From Streptomyces sp. SPB162 (lineage in GTDB: Bacteria > Actinomycetota > Actinomycetes > Streptomycetales > Streptomycetaceae), in assembly GCF_029504575.1 (NCBI RefSeq), contig NZ_JAQFII010000001.1, forward strand, positions 4,905,001-4,969,000: 64,000 nucleotides of DNA, given 5' to 3'. Positions 24,575 to 33,127 of the stretch are shown piece after piece. The notes under the pieces are model-generated. The model was not told the DNA's origin. It saw nothing but the letters and a program-made list of their open reading frames with translations, and did no database searches. The translations under genes were made by a program, and so were the position numbers. Positions within the stretch are counted from its first letter, which is position 1. Every line of letters starts with the position of its first letter.

Positions 24575-26876
24575 CCGCTCCCGGGGCCGGCAGCGCCAGG
24601 CGATCGACCTTCCCGTTGACGGTGAGCGGCAGCACCTCCAGGGGGACGAACCTCCCGGGGACGAGCGGGGCGGGTAGGCGGTGGCTCAGGTACGTCCGCA
24701 GCGCGCCGACGTCCACCCCACCGGGCGCCGCCGGAACCACGTACGCGACCAGTTCGGCAGCCAGTCCTTCGCCGCGGACCATGACGAAGGCGTCGCGCAG
24801 CGTGGGATGTTCCGCCAGCGCCGCCCGGACCTCACCGGGTTCGACGCGGAATCCGCGCAGCTTGACCTGGTCGTCGACGCGGCCCGCGAACTCCACGACG
24901 CCGTCGACGCGTCGGCGGCCCAGGTCCCCGGTGCGGTACAGCCTGCCGCCCGGCGGGCCGAACGGGTCCGGGACGAACCGTTCGGCGGTCAGGCCGGGAC
25001 GCCGCAGGTAGCCTCTGGCCAGGCCGGCGCCCCCGACCAGGATCTCGCCGAGTATCCCGGCCGGCACCGGGTTGGCGTCCTCGTCGACGATGTAGCAGCG
25101 GGTCCCGCCGATGGGGCGGCCGATCGGTACCGCGGTCGCCTCGTCGAGCTGCTCCGGCGCCACCGGGTGCGTCGTGGCGAAGGTCGTGGTCTCGGTCGGT
25201 CCGTAGCCGTTGACGATGCGCAGCCCGGGACTGGCCCGCAGTAGGGCCCGCAGGTGCCGCACCGACAGCGCTTCGCCGCCGACGACCAGGGTGCGCACCA
25301 TCTCCAGCGCGCTCGGGTGTACGTCCGCCACCAGGTTGGCCAGCTGCGCGGTCAGCCACAGCACGGTCACTCCCAGACGGCGCAGCTCCGTGCCGAGTTC
25401 ACGTGGCCCGACCGGTCCCGGGGGATGGACGGCGAGCCGGGCCCCGTGGCACAGCGCGTTCCAGACCTCGAAGGTCGACGCGTCGAACGCGGTCGGAGCG
25501 AGCATGAGGAGGGTGTCCTCGGGACCGACCTCGACCTGGTCGAGGCCGAGGACGAGCCGTACGACGCAACGATGGGTGACGGCGACCCCCTTCGGCACGC
25601 CGGTGGAGCCGGAGGTGTACATGACGTAGGCCAGGTTGTCCGGCGAGACCGCCGGCCGCGGCCGCGGGACGCCGCCGGGCGGCCGCGGTACGTCGACGTG
25701 CAGCCGCTCGATCGTGCCGGCGACCCGTCCGGACAGCTGCCGGTCGGTCAGCAGCAGCCGCGCCCCGCTGTCCCGCAGGACGAAGTCGAGACGCTCCTGG
25801 GGGTGGGTGGGGTCGAGCGGGACGTAGGCGCCGCCCGCCTTCAGTACGGCCAGCATCGCCACGACGTGCTCAGGACCGCGCGGCAGCAGGACGGCGACCA
25901 GGTCGTCCGGCCCGACGCCGAGGCCGGCCAGGTGGTCGGCCAGCTCCTGTGCCCGCACGTCGAGCTCGGTGAAGGAACACCGGTACGGCGGGCTCCACAG
26001 GGCCGTCCGCCCGCCGGCGGCTTCCACCTGCCGCTGGAACAGGTCCAGCACGGTCGACTCCGCCGACTCCACCGCGGTGCCGGCCCGTGCGGGAGCCGCC
26101 GGCCCGCCACCGGCGAGGAGGTGACGCCGCTCCGCGGCGCCGAGCATCTCCAGCCGGGAGACCGGCCGGTCGGGGTGGGCCAGCGCGTCGGTCAGCAGCC
26201 GGCGGAAGTGCCCGGCCATGCGCTCCGCGGCCTCCGCGCTGAACAGGTCGGCGTCGCAGGAGAAACCGACCGTGTGGGAACCCCCCGCGCCGTCGGCGAC
26301 CACGGTGACCGACACGTCGAACGGCGAGCTCGGCGGGGCGAGCGGTTCGGACGCCGGGGGCCGCGCGTGCGGTTCCCCGGCCGTGGACCGCGGCCACACG
26401 TCCAGCGCCACCTGGGCGATCGGGAACCGGCCCGGCCCGTGGTCCGCCGCGAACTCCTCGACCAGCCGCCCGAAGGGAGCGACCGCGTGCTCGACCGCGC
26501 CCCGCGCGGCTTCCCGGACCCGCTCCGCCAGCTGCCGCGACGAGGGGTCGCCGGATCCGTCGATCCGCAGGGGAAGCAGGGTGGCCGGGGAGCCGGCGGC
26601 GGTCCTGGTCGCGAAGACCACGTCCCGCGAGCGCGAGTACCGGGTGAGCAGGGCGGCAAGGGCCGCTCCGTACCGGGCGAGCACATCGTTGTCCGCGACA
26701 CCGGCCATGCCGAAGACAACGGTGCGGTCGCGGCCGGTGCGCACCGGCGGAGCGGGCAGATCGGCGGGAAGCTCGGTGAAAGGCGGGAGGTCCGCCAACC
26801 GCTCGCGCCAATAGTCGAGTTGTGCGTGCGATAGGCCATCTGGATTCGGCGCTTCCGGCTCCCGTGGCGTCGACAC
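24552..26876 (-). CDS. NRPS-like protein: half-condensation domain plus valine-type adenylation domain, no carrier
   Basis: 774 residues from a GTG at 26876; no good ribosome site is visible, so a leaderless start is possible. Residues about 15-245 are only the C-lobe half of a condensation domain, beginning at the linker LDYWRERLADLPPFTELPAD and lacking HHxxxDG. Residues about 270-765 are an adenylation domain with YVMYTSGSTGVPKGV (417-431), NGYGPTETT, YRTGDL and NGKVDR near the end. The ten pocket residues read DAFWVGGTFK, essentially the textbook valine code. There is no PCP after it. It most likely loads valine onto the free carrier protein (15323-15604). It is divergent from the dehydrogenase operon. 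Confidence 0.92.
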   Translation of the reverse strand: MSTPREPEAPNPDGLSHAQLDYWRERLADLPPFTELPADLPAPPVRTGRDRTVVFGMAGVADNDVLARYGAALAALLTRYSRSRDVVFATRTAAGSPATLLPLRIDGSGDPSSRQLAERVREAARGAVEHAVAPFGRLVEEFAADHGPGRFPIAQVALDVWPRSTAGEPHARPPASEPLAPPSSPFDVSVTVVADGAGGSHTVGFSCDADLFSAEAAERMAGHFRRLLTDALAHPDRPVSRLEMLGAAERRHLLAGGGPAAPARAGTAVESAESTVLDLFQRQVEAAGGRTALWSPPYRCSFTELDVRAQELADHLAGLGVGPDDLVAVLLPRGPEHVVAMLAVLKAGGAYVPLDPTHPQERLDFVLRDSGARLLLTDRQLSGRVAGTIERLHVDVPRPPGGVPRPRPAVSPDNLAYVMYTSGSTGVPKGVAVTHRCVVRLVLGLDQVEVGPEDTLLMLAPTAFDASTFEVWNALCHGARLAVHPPGPVGPRELGTELRRLGVTVLWLTAQLANLVADVHPSALEMVRTLVVGGEALSVRHLRALLRASPGLRIVNGYGPTETTTFATTHPVAPEQLDEATAVPIGRPIGGTRCYIVDEDANPVPAGILGEILVGGAGLARGYLRRPGLTAERFVPDPFGPPGGRLYRTGDLGRRRVDGVVEFAGRVDDQVKLRGFRVEPGEVRAALAEHPTLRDAFVMVRGEGLAAELVAYVVPAAPGGVDVGALRTYLSHRLPAPLVPGRFVPLEVLPLTVNGKVDRLALPAPGAVSASDHR

Positions 26877-26981
26877 CCTTGCACGCTAACACCCATGACG
26901 AACTGTTAGGCCGGTGTCGATCAATTGCACTAGGCTTTCGATGAGCGTGGCCCAGGTAGCCCATGTATCACGGGGGAGCGT

Positions 26982-28145
26982 ATGGACTTCGGCCATACCG
27001 CCGATGAATCGGACTTCCGCGCCCATGTCCGGAGGGAGCTGGAATCCCCGGACCTCGTGGCGGAGGTGACGGCCCTGCGGGCCGGCGGCGGGCGGGAGCC
27101 CGACGAACGAGGCGTCTACCGGTTGCTCGGCGAGCGCGGACTGCTCGGCGTGGACTGGCCCCACCGCTACGGGGGACAGGGCCGTAACGCCGCCCACGCG
27201 GCCATCGCCGTGGAGGAGATGATGCGGGCGGGCGTTCCCGACACGCTGTTCGTCAACGGCATCCAGACCGTGGGGAAGCTGCTGCTGCTCGCCGGCACCG
27301 AGGAACAGCGGCGACGGGTGCTGCCGTCGCTGGCCTCCGGCCGGCGCTTCGCGAGCGTGCTGTACACCGAGCCCGGGGTCGGCTCCGATCTGAGCGCGCT
27401 GACGACGCGCGCGGTCGCGGTGGACGGCGGTCACCGGATCTCCGGGGTCAAGACGTACAACCTCAAGAGCGGGATCACCGACTACGGGCTGTGCGCGGCC
27501 CGTACGTCGGCGGAGAGTTCGCGCTACGAGGGGCTCAGCCTGTTCCTTGTCGACATGCGCGCGCCAGGGGTCCGCGTACGGAGCCTGGACACCATGGCCG
27601 ACGAGCTGTTCCACCAGGTCGAGCTGGACGGGGTCCTCGTCCGCGACGACAGCGTCGTCGGCGGGATCGGGCAGGGCTGGGGAGTCCTCGCCGAGGCCCT
27701 TCCGCTGGAGCGCACCGGGTTCGACTTCGCGTTGCGCGCCGAGCGGTGGTTCGCGGCGGGTGCCGGAGGCCCCGGCCCGGCCGGGCACTGGCTGGCGGAC
27801 ATCGGCCGGCACGGGGCCGCCACCAGCGCGGCGCGCCTGCTGGCCTGGCGCTGCGTCGGCGCCGCCGACCTCGGACAGCTCGACGAACTGCGGACGGCCA
27901 CGGCCAAGTGGTACGCGAGCGAGCAGGCGGCCGCCGTCGCGCGCTGGGCCACCGAGCGCCACGGGTTCGACGCCGCGCCGGAACTGGCGGAGCTGCTCGA
28001 CAGTGCCTACCGCGAAGCCCCGGGCCTGACCCTCTCGGGCGGCACGTCGGAGATGATGCTGCAGACGATCTCCAGCTTCCTGCTCGCCGCCGAGGCGACG
28101 ACATCCGACGTTCCGGAGGTGAGCCGGGATGCGACTCGAAGGTGA
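26982..28145 (+). CDS. Acyl-CoA dehydrogenase-like flavoprotein 1
   Basis: 387 residues; ATG 26982 behind GGGGGAG. Three-part ACAD fold: N-terminal helices, a beta domain with FAD/substrate-binding YTEPGVGSDLS and GHRISGVKTYN, then C-terminal helices. The segment that carries the usual catalytic glutamate (YEGT-like) reads LSGGTSEMML, so the glutamate is absent at that position. ACADs in NRPS clusters can oxidise aminoacyl groups tethered to carrier proteins to alpha,beta-unsaturated ones. It overlaps the second ACAD gene by 17 bases, so the two probably form a heteromeric enzyme, like the paired FadE proteins. Confidence 0.85.
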   Translation: MDFGHTADESDFRAHVRRELESPDLVAEVTALRAGGGREPDERGVYRLLGERGLLGVDWPHRYGGQGRNAAHAAIAVEEMMRAGVPDTLFVNGIQTVGKLLLLAGTEEQRRRVLPSLASGRRFASVLYTEPGVGSDLSALTTRAVAVDGGHRISGVKTYNLKSGITDYGLCAARTSAESSRYEGLSLFLVDMRAPGVRVRSLDTMADELFHQVELDGVLVRDDSVVGGIGQGWGVLAEALPLERTGFDFALRAERWFAAGAGGPGPAGHWLADIGRHGAATSAARLLAWRCVGAADLGQLDELRTATAKWYASEQAAAVARWATERHGFDAAPELAELLDSAYREAPGLTLSGGTSEMMLQTISSFLLAAEATTSDVPEVSRDATRR

Positions 28146-29190
28146 CGAACTGCAGCGCGATCTGGCGCGCGCGGTGCGTGCCGGGCTCGGCCCGCCGGGG
28201 GAGGCGGGCGAACTGCTCGATCCGGACCAGGTTCACGCCTGCCTGGCCGATCTGGACCTCTTCGCCCTGGAACTGCCGGACTCCGCCTCCGGTCTGGCCA
28301 TGGGCCTGACGTACGCCGTCCCGGTGTGCGAGGAACTGGGGCGCCGGGCAGCGCCCGACGCCTACCGGTCGGGAGTGCTGCTCGCGGACCTCGTCCAGTC
28401 GCCGGAGGCGGTCGCCCCGGAGCCCCGGTCCCCGGCCGTGGACGACCTGCTGCCGCTGCTCGCCGCGGGCAAGGCCACCGCGGGTCTGGCCGCGGGTGCC
28501 GGTGTCACCGCGACCCCGACCGCCGCGGGCTGGGAGCTGCATGGCGACTGCGCGCTGCCGCAGCCGCCACCCGGCGCGGCCTTCCACCTGGTGCCGGCAC
28601 ACCATGCCGGCACCAGGGTGCTCGCCGCCGTGGCCGCCGGCTCGCCCGGCCTGACCGGCGCCGCCACCCGGCGCGACGGGGTCGGGGAACTGCGCCTGCG
28701 GCAGGTCACGGCGTACGCGGTGTCCGCGCCCCTGCTCGACCGGGACGGCGTCCCGTCCCCGCTGCTCATCCGCGCGCGGATCCGCCAGGCCGCCTACCTG
28801 CTCGGACTGGCGGCCGGCGCGCACCGCCTCGCGCTCGCCCGCGTCGCCGCCCGCCGGCAGTTCGGACGCGCCATCGGTGAGAACCAGGCGGTCGCGTTCC
28901 CGCTGGCCGAGCAGTACGCCCACCTGGAGGCGGTGCGCCTGCTGGTCCACGAGGCCGCGTGGCAGTCCGACACCGACCGGCCCGCCGCCGTCGGCGCCAC
29001 CCAGTCGCTCGCCTACGCCGCCGAACTCGCGCTGCGGGTGACCGCGCTGGCGGTCCACCTGCACGGAGCAGCCGGGATCACCACCGCCTCGGCTGTCCAG
29101 CACTACTACCGGGCGGCGGCCGTGGAGGCGGCCCGATGGGGGGCTCCGACCTCGCTGTGGCAGGAGGCCGGGGCGCTGCGACTACGGTGA
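28129..29190 (+). CDS. Acyl-CoA dehydrogenase-like protein 2
   Basis: 353 residues, starting inside the previous gene. The C-terminal ACAD helices are recognisable (AARRQFGRAIGENQAVAFPLAEQYAHLEAVRLL, and HLHGAAGITTASAVQHYYRAA), including the RQFGR..G..Q motif that binds FAD from the partner subunit. The N-terminal and middle parts are divergent and rich in Ala and Gly. Together with protein 1 it probably forms a heteromeric dehydrogenase in which one subunit lacks part of the active site. The last 9 bases overlap the end of the convergent lysZ-like gene. Confidence 0.78.
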   Translation: MRLEGDELQRDLARAVRAGLGPPGEAGELLDPDQVHACLADLDLFALELPDSASGLAMGLTYAVPVCEELGRRAAPDAYRSGVLLADLVQSPEAVAPEPRSPAVDDLLPLLAAGKATAGLAAGAGVTATPTAAGWELHGDCALPQPPPGAAFHLVPAHHAGTRVLAAVAAGSPGLTGAATRRDGVGELRLRQVTAYAVSAPLLDRDGVPSPLLIRARIRQAAYLLGLAAGAHRLALARVAARRQFGRAIGENQAVAFPLAEQYAHLEAVRLLVHEAAWQSDTDRPAAVGATQSLAYAAELALRVTALAVHLHGAAGITTASAVQHYYRAAAVEAARWGAPTSLWQEAGALRLR

Positions 29191-30045
29191 CGGCACCCCG
29201 GGCAGCACGATGCTGCTGCCCGGCCCGCCGCCGGAGAGCACCCGCAGCGGACGCTTCGCCGCCGCGTCGGTGATCCACACCTCCGGTACCCCGCCCAGCA
29301 GCGCCTCGCGGGCCGCCACCAGTTTGATGCGCATGCCGCCCGCCACCCAGGAGGGCGCCGGCTCGCCGACCGGCGGCAGCCGGTAGGCCGCCAGCACGCT
29401 GCTGGGATCGGACGGGTCTGTGAGCACACCGGGCGCGCCGGTGAGGAACACCAGGCAGCGAGCCCGCAGCGCCACCGCGACGGCCGCGGCGGCACGGTCC
29501 GCGTTGGTGTTGACCGGTTCGCTGTCCTCGGCGAGGGCCGGCGGCGACACCACCGGCACCACGCCCGCCGCGAGGAGACCGTGCAGCAGTCCCGCGTTCA
29601 CCTCGACGATCCGGCCGCCGCGGTCGTCGCGGACGACGGTGGGACGTCCGTCCACCACAGCCCGCACGGATCTTCTGCGGCGTGCCCTGAGCAGCCCCGC
29701 GTCCAGGCCGGTCAGCCCCACGGCGGGCACTTTGTGCCGGTCGAGCGCGCAGAGCAGGCCGGGCTTGACCCGGCCGGCCAGTGCCAGGGTCAGCACGTCG
29801 AGAGTCGCGTCGTCGGTGTAGCGGGTGACGACGCCGTCGGGCGCGGTCAGATGCCTCAGGCGCACGCCCAGTTGCCCCGCGAGCCGCTCCATCTCCGCGG
29901 AGCCGCCGTGCACCAGGACCAGCTTCTGGCCCGCGGCGGTCCGCTCGGCGACGTCCTCGCACAGACGGGTGACGTCCAGCGCCCCGCTGCCGCCGCACTT
30001 GACGACCACGATCCCCTGGGAGCGGCCGGGCGCGTGCGCGCTCAC
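29182..30045 (-). CDS. lysZ: LysZ-like [LysW]-amino acid kinase
   Basis: 287 residues from a GTG (30045) that overlaps the lysY stop (GTGA). Amino-acid kinase fold: VVVKCGGSGALD (ATP loop), LVLVHGGSAEMERLAG, then VNTNADRAAAAVA and VAGGMRIKLVAAREALLGG. The NAG-kinase/LysZ family phosphorylates the side-chain carboxylate of an amino acid held by its amino group. Adjacent LysW marks it as the carrier-protein version (LysZ) rather than ArgB. It is the last gene of the LysW operon and activates the carboxylate for reduction by LysY. Confidence 0.9.
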   Translation of the reverse strand: MSAHAPGRSQGIVVVKCGGSGALDVTRLCEDVAERTAAGQKLVLVHGGSAEMERLAGQLGVRLRHLTAPDGVVTRYTDDATLDVLTLALAGRVKPGLLCALDRHKVPAVGLTGLDAGLLRARRRRSVRAVVDGRPTVVRDDRGGRIVEVNAGLLHGLLAAGVVPVVSPPALAEDSEPVNTNADRAAAAVAVALRARCLVFLTGAPGVLTDPSDPSSVLAAYRLPPVGEPAPSWVAGGMRIKLVAAREALLGGVPEVWITDAAAKRPLRVLSGGGPGSSIVLPGVPSP

Positions 30046-31088
30046 AGCGGGTGCAGCCCGGGGAAGCCCAGCCCCAGGTCCTCCGGCCAGCCCTGCCTGA
30101 TGTTCACGCACTGCACGGCGTTGCCCGCCGCTCCTTTCACCAGGTTGTCGAGGGCGGCGACGGCGACCACCTGGCCGTGGTCCGCGTCGAGGGCGAAGCC
30201 CACATCGCAGAAGTTGGACCCACTGAGGATCTTCGGCTCGGGCAGCCGGTACAGCCCGCGCCGCTGCGCGACCACGCGCACGCAGGGCTCCGCGGCGTAG
30301 GCGTCGCGGTACACCCTGCGCAGCTCCGGCTCGCGGATATCGGCGGTCAGGGTGGCCCGGCACAGGACCTGCGCGCCGCGGACGGCCTCCACGCCGGTGG
30401 CGCTCATGCTGACGCTGAGGCCGGTCAGCTGCGCCACCTCCGCCTCGTGCCGGTGGCCGGCCGGCGCGAACACCCGCATCGCGCCGCTCCGTTCGGCGTG
30501 CAGGTTCATCGGCCCGGCTCCGGAGCCGGAACCACTGGACCCGATCCGGCCGTCGACCGTGACACGGTCCTCGATCAGACCGGCGGCCGCCAACGGGGAC
30601 AGGGCCAGCATCGCGGCGGTCGCCATGCATCCGGGCACGCTGATCCGGTCCGCTTCGGTGAGCTCCTTGCGAAACCGCTCCGGCAGACCGGTGACGAACT
30701 CGGGCAGCAGCTCCGGGGCCGCGTGCGGGGCGCCGTAGTAGTGCTCGTACACCGCCGGATCACGCAGCCGGAAGTCGGCGCTGAGGTCGACCAGGCACCC
30801 GGCCCGACCGGCCCAGTACGGCACCATCCCCATCGTCTCGCGGTGCGGAGTCGCCAGGAACAGGACGTCACAGCGGGGAGCGTCGTCCGGAGCGCTGAAG
30901 GTCAGGTCGGTCAGACCGCGCAGATTGGGGTGCGCCCCGTCCACCCGCTTCCCGGCCAGGCCGCGCGAGACCGGTGCGACCAGTTCGAGGCGGGGGTGGC
31001 CGAGCAGGATCCGGCACAACTCGCCTCCGATGTAGCCGCTGGCGCCGACGATGCCTGCCCGGACGACGGGACCCGGGCTCTCATTCAC
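30042..31088 (-). CDS. lysY: LysY-like [LysW]-acyl phosphate reductase
   Basis: 348 residues from a GTG (31088) overlapping the lysW end by eight bases. ArgC family: NADP-binding VGASGYIGGELCRILLGHP, catalytic cysteine in SVPGCMATAAMLAL, then GRIGSSGSGSGAG and a C-terminal VKGAAGNAVQCVNI. The enzyme reduces the acyl phosphate made by LysZ to a semialdehyde while the substrate stays on LysW. In the vazabitide-type pathway this aldehyde is the acceptor for the transketolase. Gene order lysW-lysY-lysZ, with overlaps, strongly supports the LysW-dependent assignment over ordinary arginine synthesis. Confidence 0.92.
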   Translation of the reverse strand: MNESPGPVVRAGIVGASGYIGGELCRILLGHPRLELVAPVSRGLAGKRVDGAHPNLRGLTDLTFSAPDDAPRCDVLFLATPHRETMGMVPYWAGRAGCLVDLSADFRLRDPAVYEHYYGAPHAAPELLPEFVTGLPERFRKELTEADRISVPGCMATAAMLALSPLAAAGLIEDRVTVDGRIGSSGSGSGAGPMNLHAERSGAMRVFAPAGHRHEAEVAQLTGLSVSMSATGVEAVRGAQVLCRATLTADIREPELRRVYRDAYAAEPCVRVVAQRRGLYRLPEPKILSGSNFCDVGFALDADHGQVVAVAALDNLVKGAAGNAVQCVNIRQGWPEDLGLGFPGLHPL

Positions 31089-31251
31089 CCCAGTCCTCCT
31101 CGGCTTCGGGTGCGAGCGCCATCAGGACCGGGTCGACGCTGAGGATCTCGAGTTCGCTGCGGCACTCCGCGCACTCGACGATCTCGTGCTGCCTCGGCGC
31201 GCTGTCGAGCGCGACGTCGCTCTCGCAGCTCGGGCACACGGCTGTCGTCAT
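31081..31251 (-). CDS. lysW: LysW amino-group carrier protein
   Basis: 56 residues from the ATG at 31251, chosen because AAGGAG precedes it and the length matches known LysW (about 54 residues); an upstream ATG at 31287 overlaps the transketolase stop. A zinc ribbon (CPSCESD near the start, ECAEC at about 27-31) is followed by an acidic tail ending EEDWGE, the conserved C-terminus whose last glutamate accepts the substrate's amino group through its side-chain carboxylate. LysW carries and protects the amino acid while LysX, LysZ, LysY, the transketolase and the aminotransferase act on it. It is too small and too specific to be mistaken for another protein. Confidence 0.95.
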   Translation of the reverse strand: MTTAVCPSCESDVALDSAPRQHEIVECAECRSELEILSVDPVLMALAPEAEEDWGE

Positions 31252-31283
31252 GGCATGTTCTCCTTCTGTCGTGATCACCTGTG

Positions 31284-32288
31284 TCATGTGCGGCTGCCCG
31301 CCGGGGCGGCTCCCAGGAGGACGCGCGCCTCCCGCACGATCCGGTCCACCGTCACGCCGCTCTCCTCCAGCAGCTCCCGTTCGTCCCCGACGCTGTCGAG
31401 GTAGCGGTCCTCGATCCCCACCCGGCGCACCCGACAGGGCTGCTCGGAGGTCACCACCTCGCTCACCGCGCCACCCAGCCCGCCCACGACGAGGTGGTCC
31501 TCCACCGTGACGATGCCGGCCGTGTCCCGTGCCGCGGACACGAGCGCGGAACGGTCGAGCGGCTTGATGGTGTGCATGTTCACCACACGGACCGAGAATC
31601 CCCCGGCCGCGAGCACGTCCCGTGCGGCCAGGGCGTAATGGACCGGGAGCGGGCCGGTCGCGACCACCGTCACGTCGTCGCCGTCTGCCAGCCGCACCGA
31701 GGCGCCGATGGTGAAGTCGTAGGGCTCGCGGTAGATCCGCGGGGTCGCCTTCCGGCCGAGCCGGACGTACACCGGGCCGGGGTGGTAGGCGGCGGCGCGC
31801 ATCGCCAGGGCCGCCTCGCCGGCGTCGGCCGGCACGAGGACCGTCAGCAGGGGCATCGTGCGCAGGATGGCCAGGTCCTGTACGGCGTGGTGCGACGGGC
31901 CGTAGTGGCCGGCGGACAGGCCGCCGTGCGTGGCGACCACCCTGACCGGGAGCGCACTGCCCGCCACGTCGAGCTTCAGCTGCTCGCAGGCCCGGGTGGT
32001 GGCGAAGGCGCTCATCGTGTGGGCGAACGGGACGAGGCCGGCGGCGGCGAGTCCCGCCGACACCCCGAACAGATTCGCCTCGGCGATCCCCACGTTGACG
32101 TACTGGGAGGGCAGTTCGGCCGCGAAGCCGTCCTCGAACCCGCCCATGTCGGAGTCGACGCAGAAGATCCGCGGGTCGGTTCTGGCCAGCTCCAGCAGCG
32201 TATGCCGGCAGGCTTCCCGGGCCGCACCCGTGTACAGCGCCGCCCAGGAGGCCCCGGCCGTCACGAGCCGCTCTTCGGCCGCCGTCAT
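31284..32288 (-). CDS. Transketolase, C-terminal (Pyr/C-domain) subunit
   Basis: 334 residues, ATGA-overlapped with the N-terminal subunit gene. The pyrimidine-binding domain carries VNVGIAEANLFGVSAGLA, whose glutamate is the TPP-activating residue. The C-terminal transketolase domain follows (DDVTVVATGPLPVHYALAA, GIVTVEDHLVVGGLGGAVSE). Split transketolases transfer a two-carbon ketol unit using thiamine diphosphate. In LysW clusters for vazabitide and azinomycin-type azabicycles, a split transketolase extends the LysW-bound glutamate semialdehyde by two carbons. Its place inside this operon points to the same reaction. Confidence 0.93.
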   Translation of the reverse strand: MTAAEERLVTAGASWAALYTGAAREACRHTLLELARTDPRIFCVDSDMGGFEDGFAAELPSQYVNVGIAEANLFGVSAGLAAAGLVPFAHTMSAFATTRACEQLKLDVAGSALPVRVVATHGGLSAGHYGPSHHAVQDLAILRTMPLLTVLVPADAGEAALAMRAAAYHPGPVYVRLGRKATPRIYREPYDFTIGASVRLADGDDVTVVATGPLPVHYALAARDVLAAGGFSVRVVNMHTIKPLDRSALVSAARDTAGIVTVEDHLVVGGLGGAVSEVVTSEQPCRVRRVGIEDRYLDSVGDERELLEESGVTVDRIVREARVLLGAAPAGSRT

Positions 32289-33127
32289 CGCTGGTTCCTC
32301 CGCCGTGCTCGCAAGCCCGCCAGCGCCCGCTCGTGGAGGCGGGGCGTCAGCTGGACGTAGTGGCTCTTCCTGTTGTCCTCGAAGATCGGCACGCCGCGCC
32401 CCTTCAGGGTGCCGGCGAGGACGACCGTAGGGCGGCCGCGCTCGGCCGGCAGTGCGCCGAACACCGCCCGCAGTGCCTCCAGGTCGTGTCCGTCGGTCTC
32501 CACCACCGACCAGCCGAAGCTGCGCCAGCGATCAGCGAGGGGCTCCAGCGCGACCGAGTCCTCGGTGCGACCGCTGATCTGCCAGCCATTGCGGTCGACC
32601 ACGGCCGTCAGGTTGTCCAGACCGTACTGGGACGCCGACATGATCGCCTCCCAGTTAGAGCCCTCCTGCAGCTCGCCGTCGCCGAGCAGGACGAACACCC
32701 GATTGCTCCGGCCGGTGCGGGCCATGGCCAGCGCGACTCCGCAGGCGAGCGACAGCCCGTGGCCGAGCGAGCCGGTCGGGAACTCGACCCCGGGCACCTT
32801 GCGCAGCGGGTGACCGGCCAGCCGGCTGTGACGCCGCCCGTACTCGAGGCACTCCTCGGGCGGGAAGTAGCCGTGCTCGGACAGCACCGCGTACAGCGCC
32901 GCACTGGCGTGGCCCTTGCTGAGGACGAACCAGTCCCGGCCGGCCCAGTGCGGTTCCTCGGGCCGGACGCGCAGCTCCGACCCGTAGAGCACCGTCAGGA
33001 TGTCGACGGCCGACAGGCTGCCGCCGACGTGCGCGCCGTGCTCGGTCGCCCCCATCGCCAGCACGCTCTCGCGGGCCCGGTGGGCGCGCTCGGCCAGCTC
33101 CTGCGTGCTGACGTCCGCCCGCGTCAT
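32285..33127 (-). CDS. Transketolase, N-terminal (PP-domain) subunit
   Basis: 280 residues, ATGA-overlapped at both ends. The TPP/Mg motif is GDGELQEGSNWEAIMSAS, continuing to a conserved NxxG-like DRNGWQISG. Phosphate- and substrate-binding histidines are visible in GAHVGGSLS, SKGHASAALYA and RLAGHP. With the following gene it makes a complete alpha2beta2-type transketolase. Standard sugar transketolase is a single polypeptide in most Streptomyces, so a split pair within a LysW operon is diagnostic of ketol transfer in the specialised pathway. Confidence 0.93.
   Translation of the reverse strand: MTRADVSTQELAERAHRARESVLAMGATEHGAHVGGSLSAVDILTVLYGSELRVRPEEPHWAGRDWFVLSKGHASAALYAVLSEHGYFPPEECLEYGRRHSRLAGHPLRKVPGVEFPTGSLGHGLSLACGVALAMARTGRSNRVFVLLGDGELQEGSNWEAIMSASQYGLDNLTAVVDRNGWQISGRTEDSVALEPLADRWRSFGWSVVETDGHDLEALRAVFGALPAERGRPTVVLAGTLKGRGVPIFEDNRKSHYVQLTPRLHERALAGLRARRRNQR

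Noticed and set aside
30042..31088. Reading the lysY and lysZ genes as ordinary argC and argB
   Set aside because: They are overlapped with lysW and co-transcribed with lysX, lysK and a transketolase pair; argJ, argD and argR are absent.
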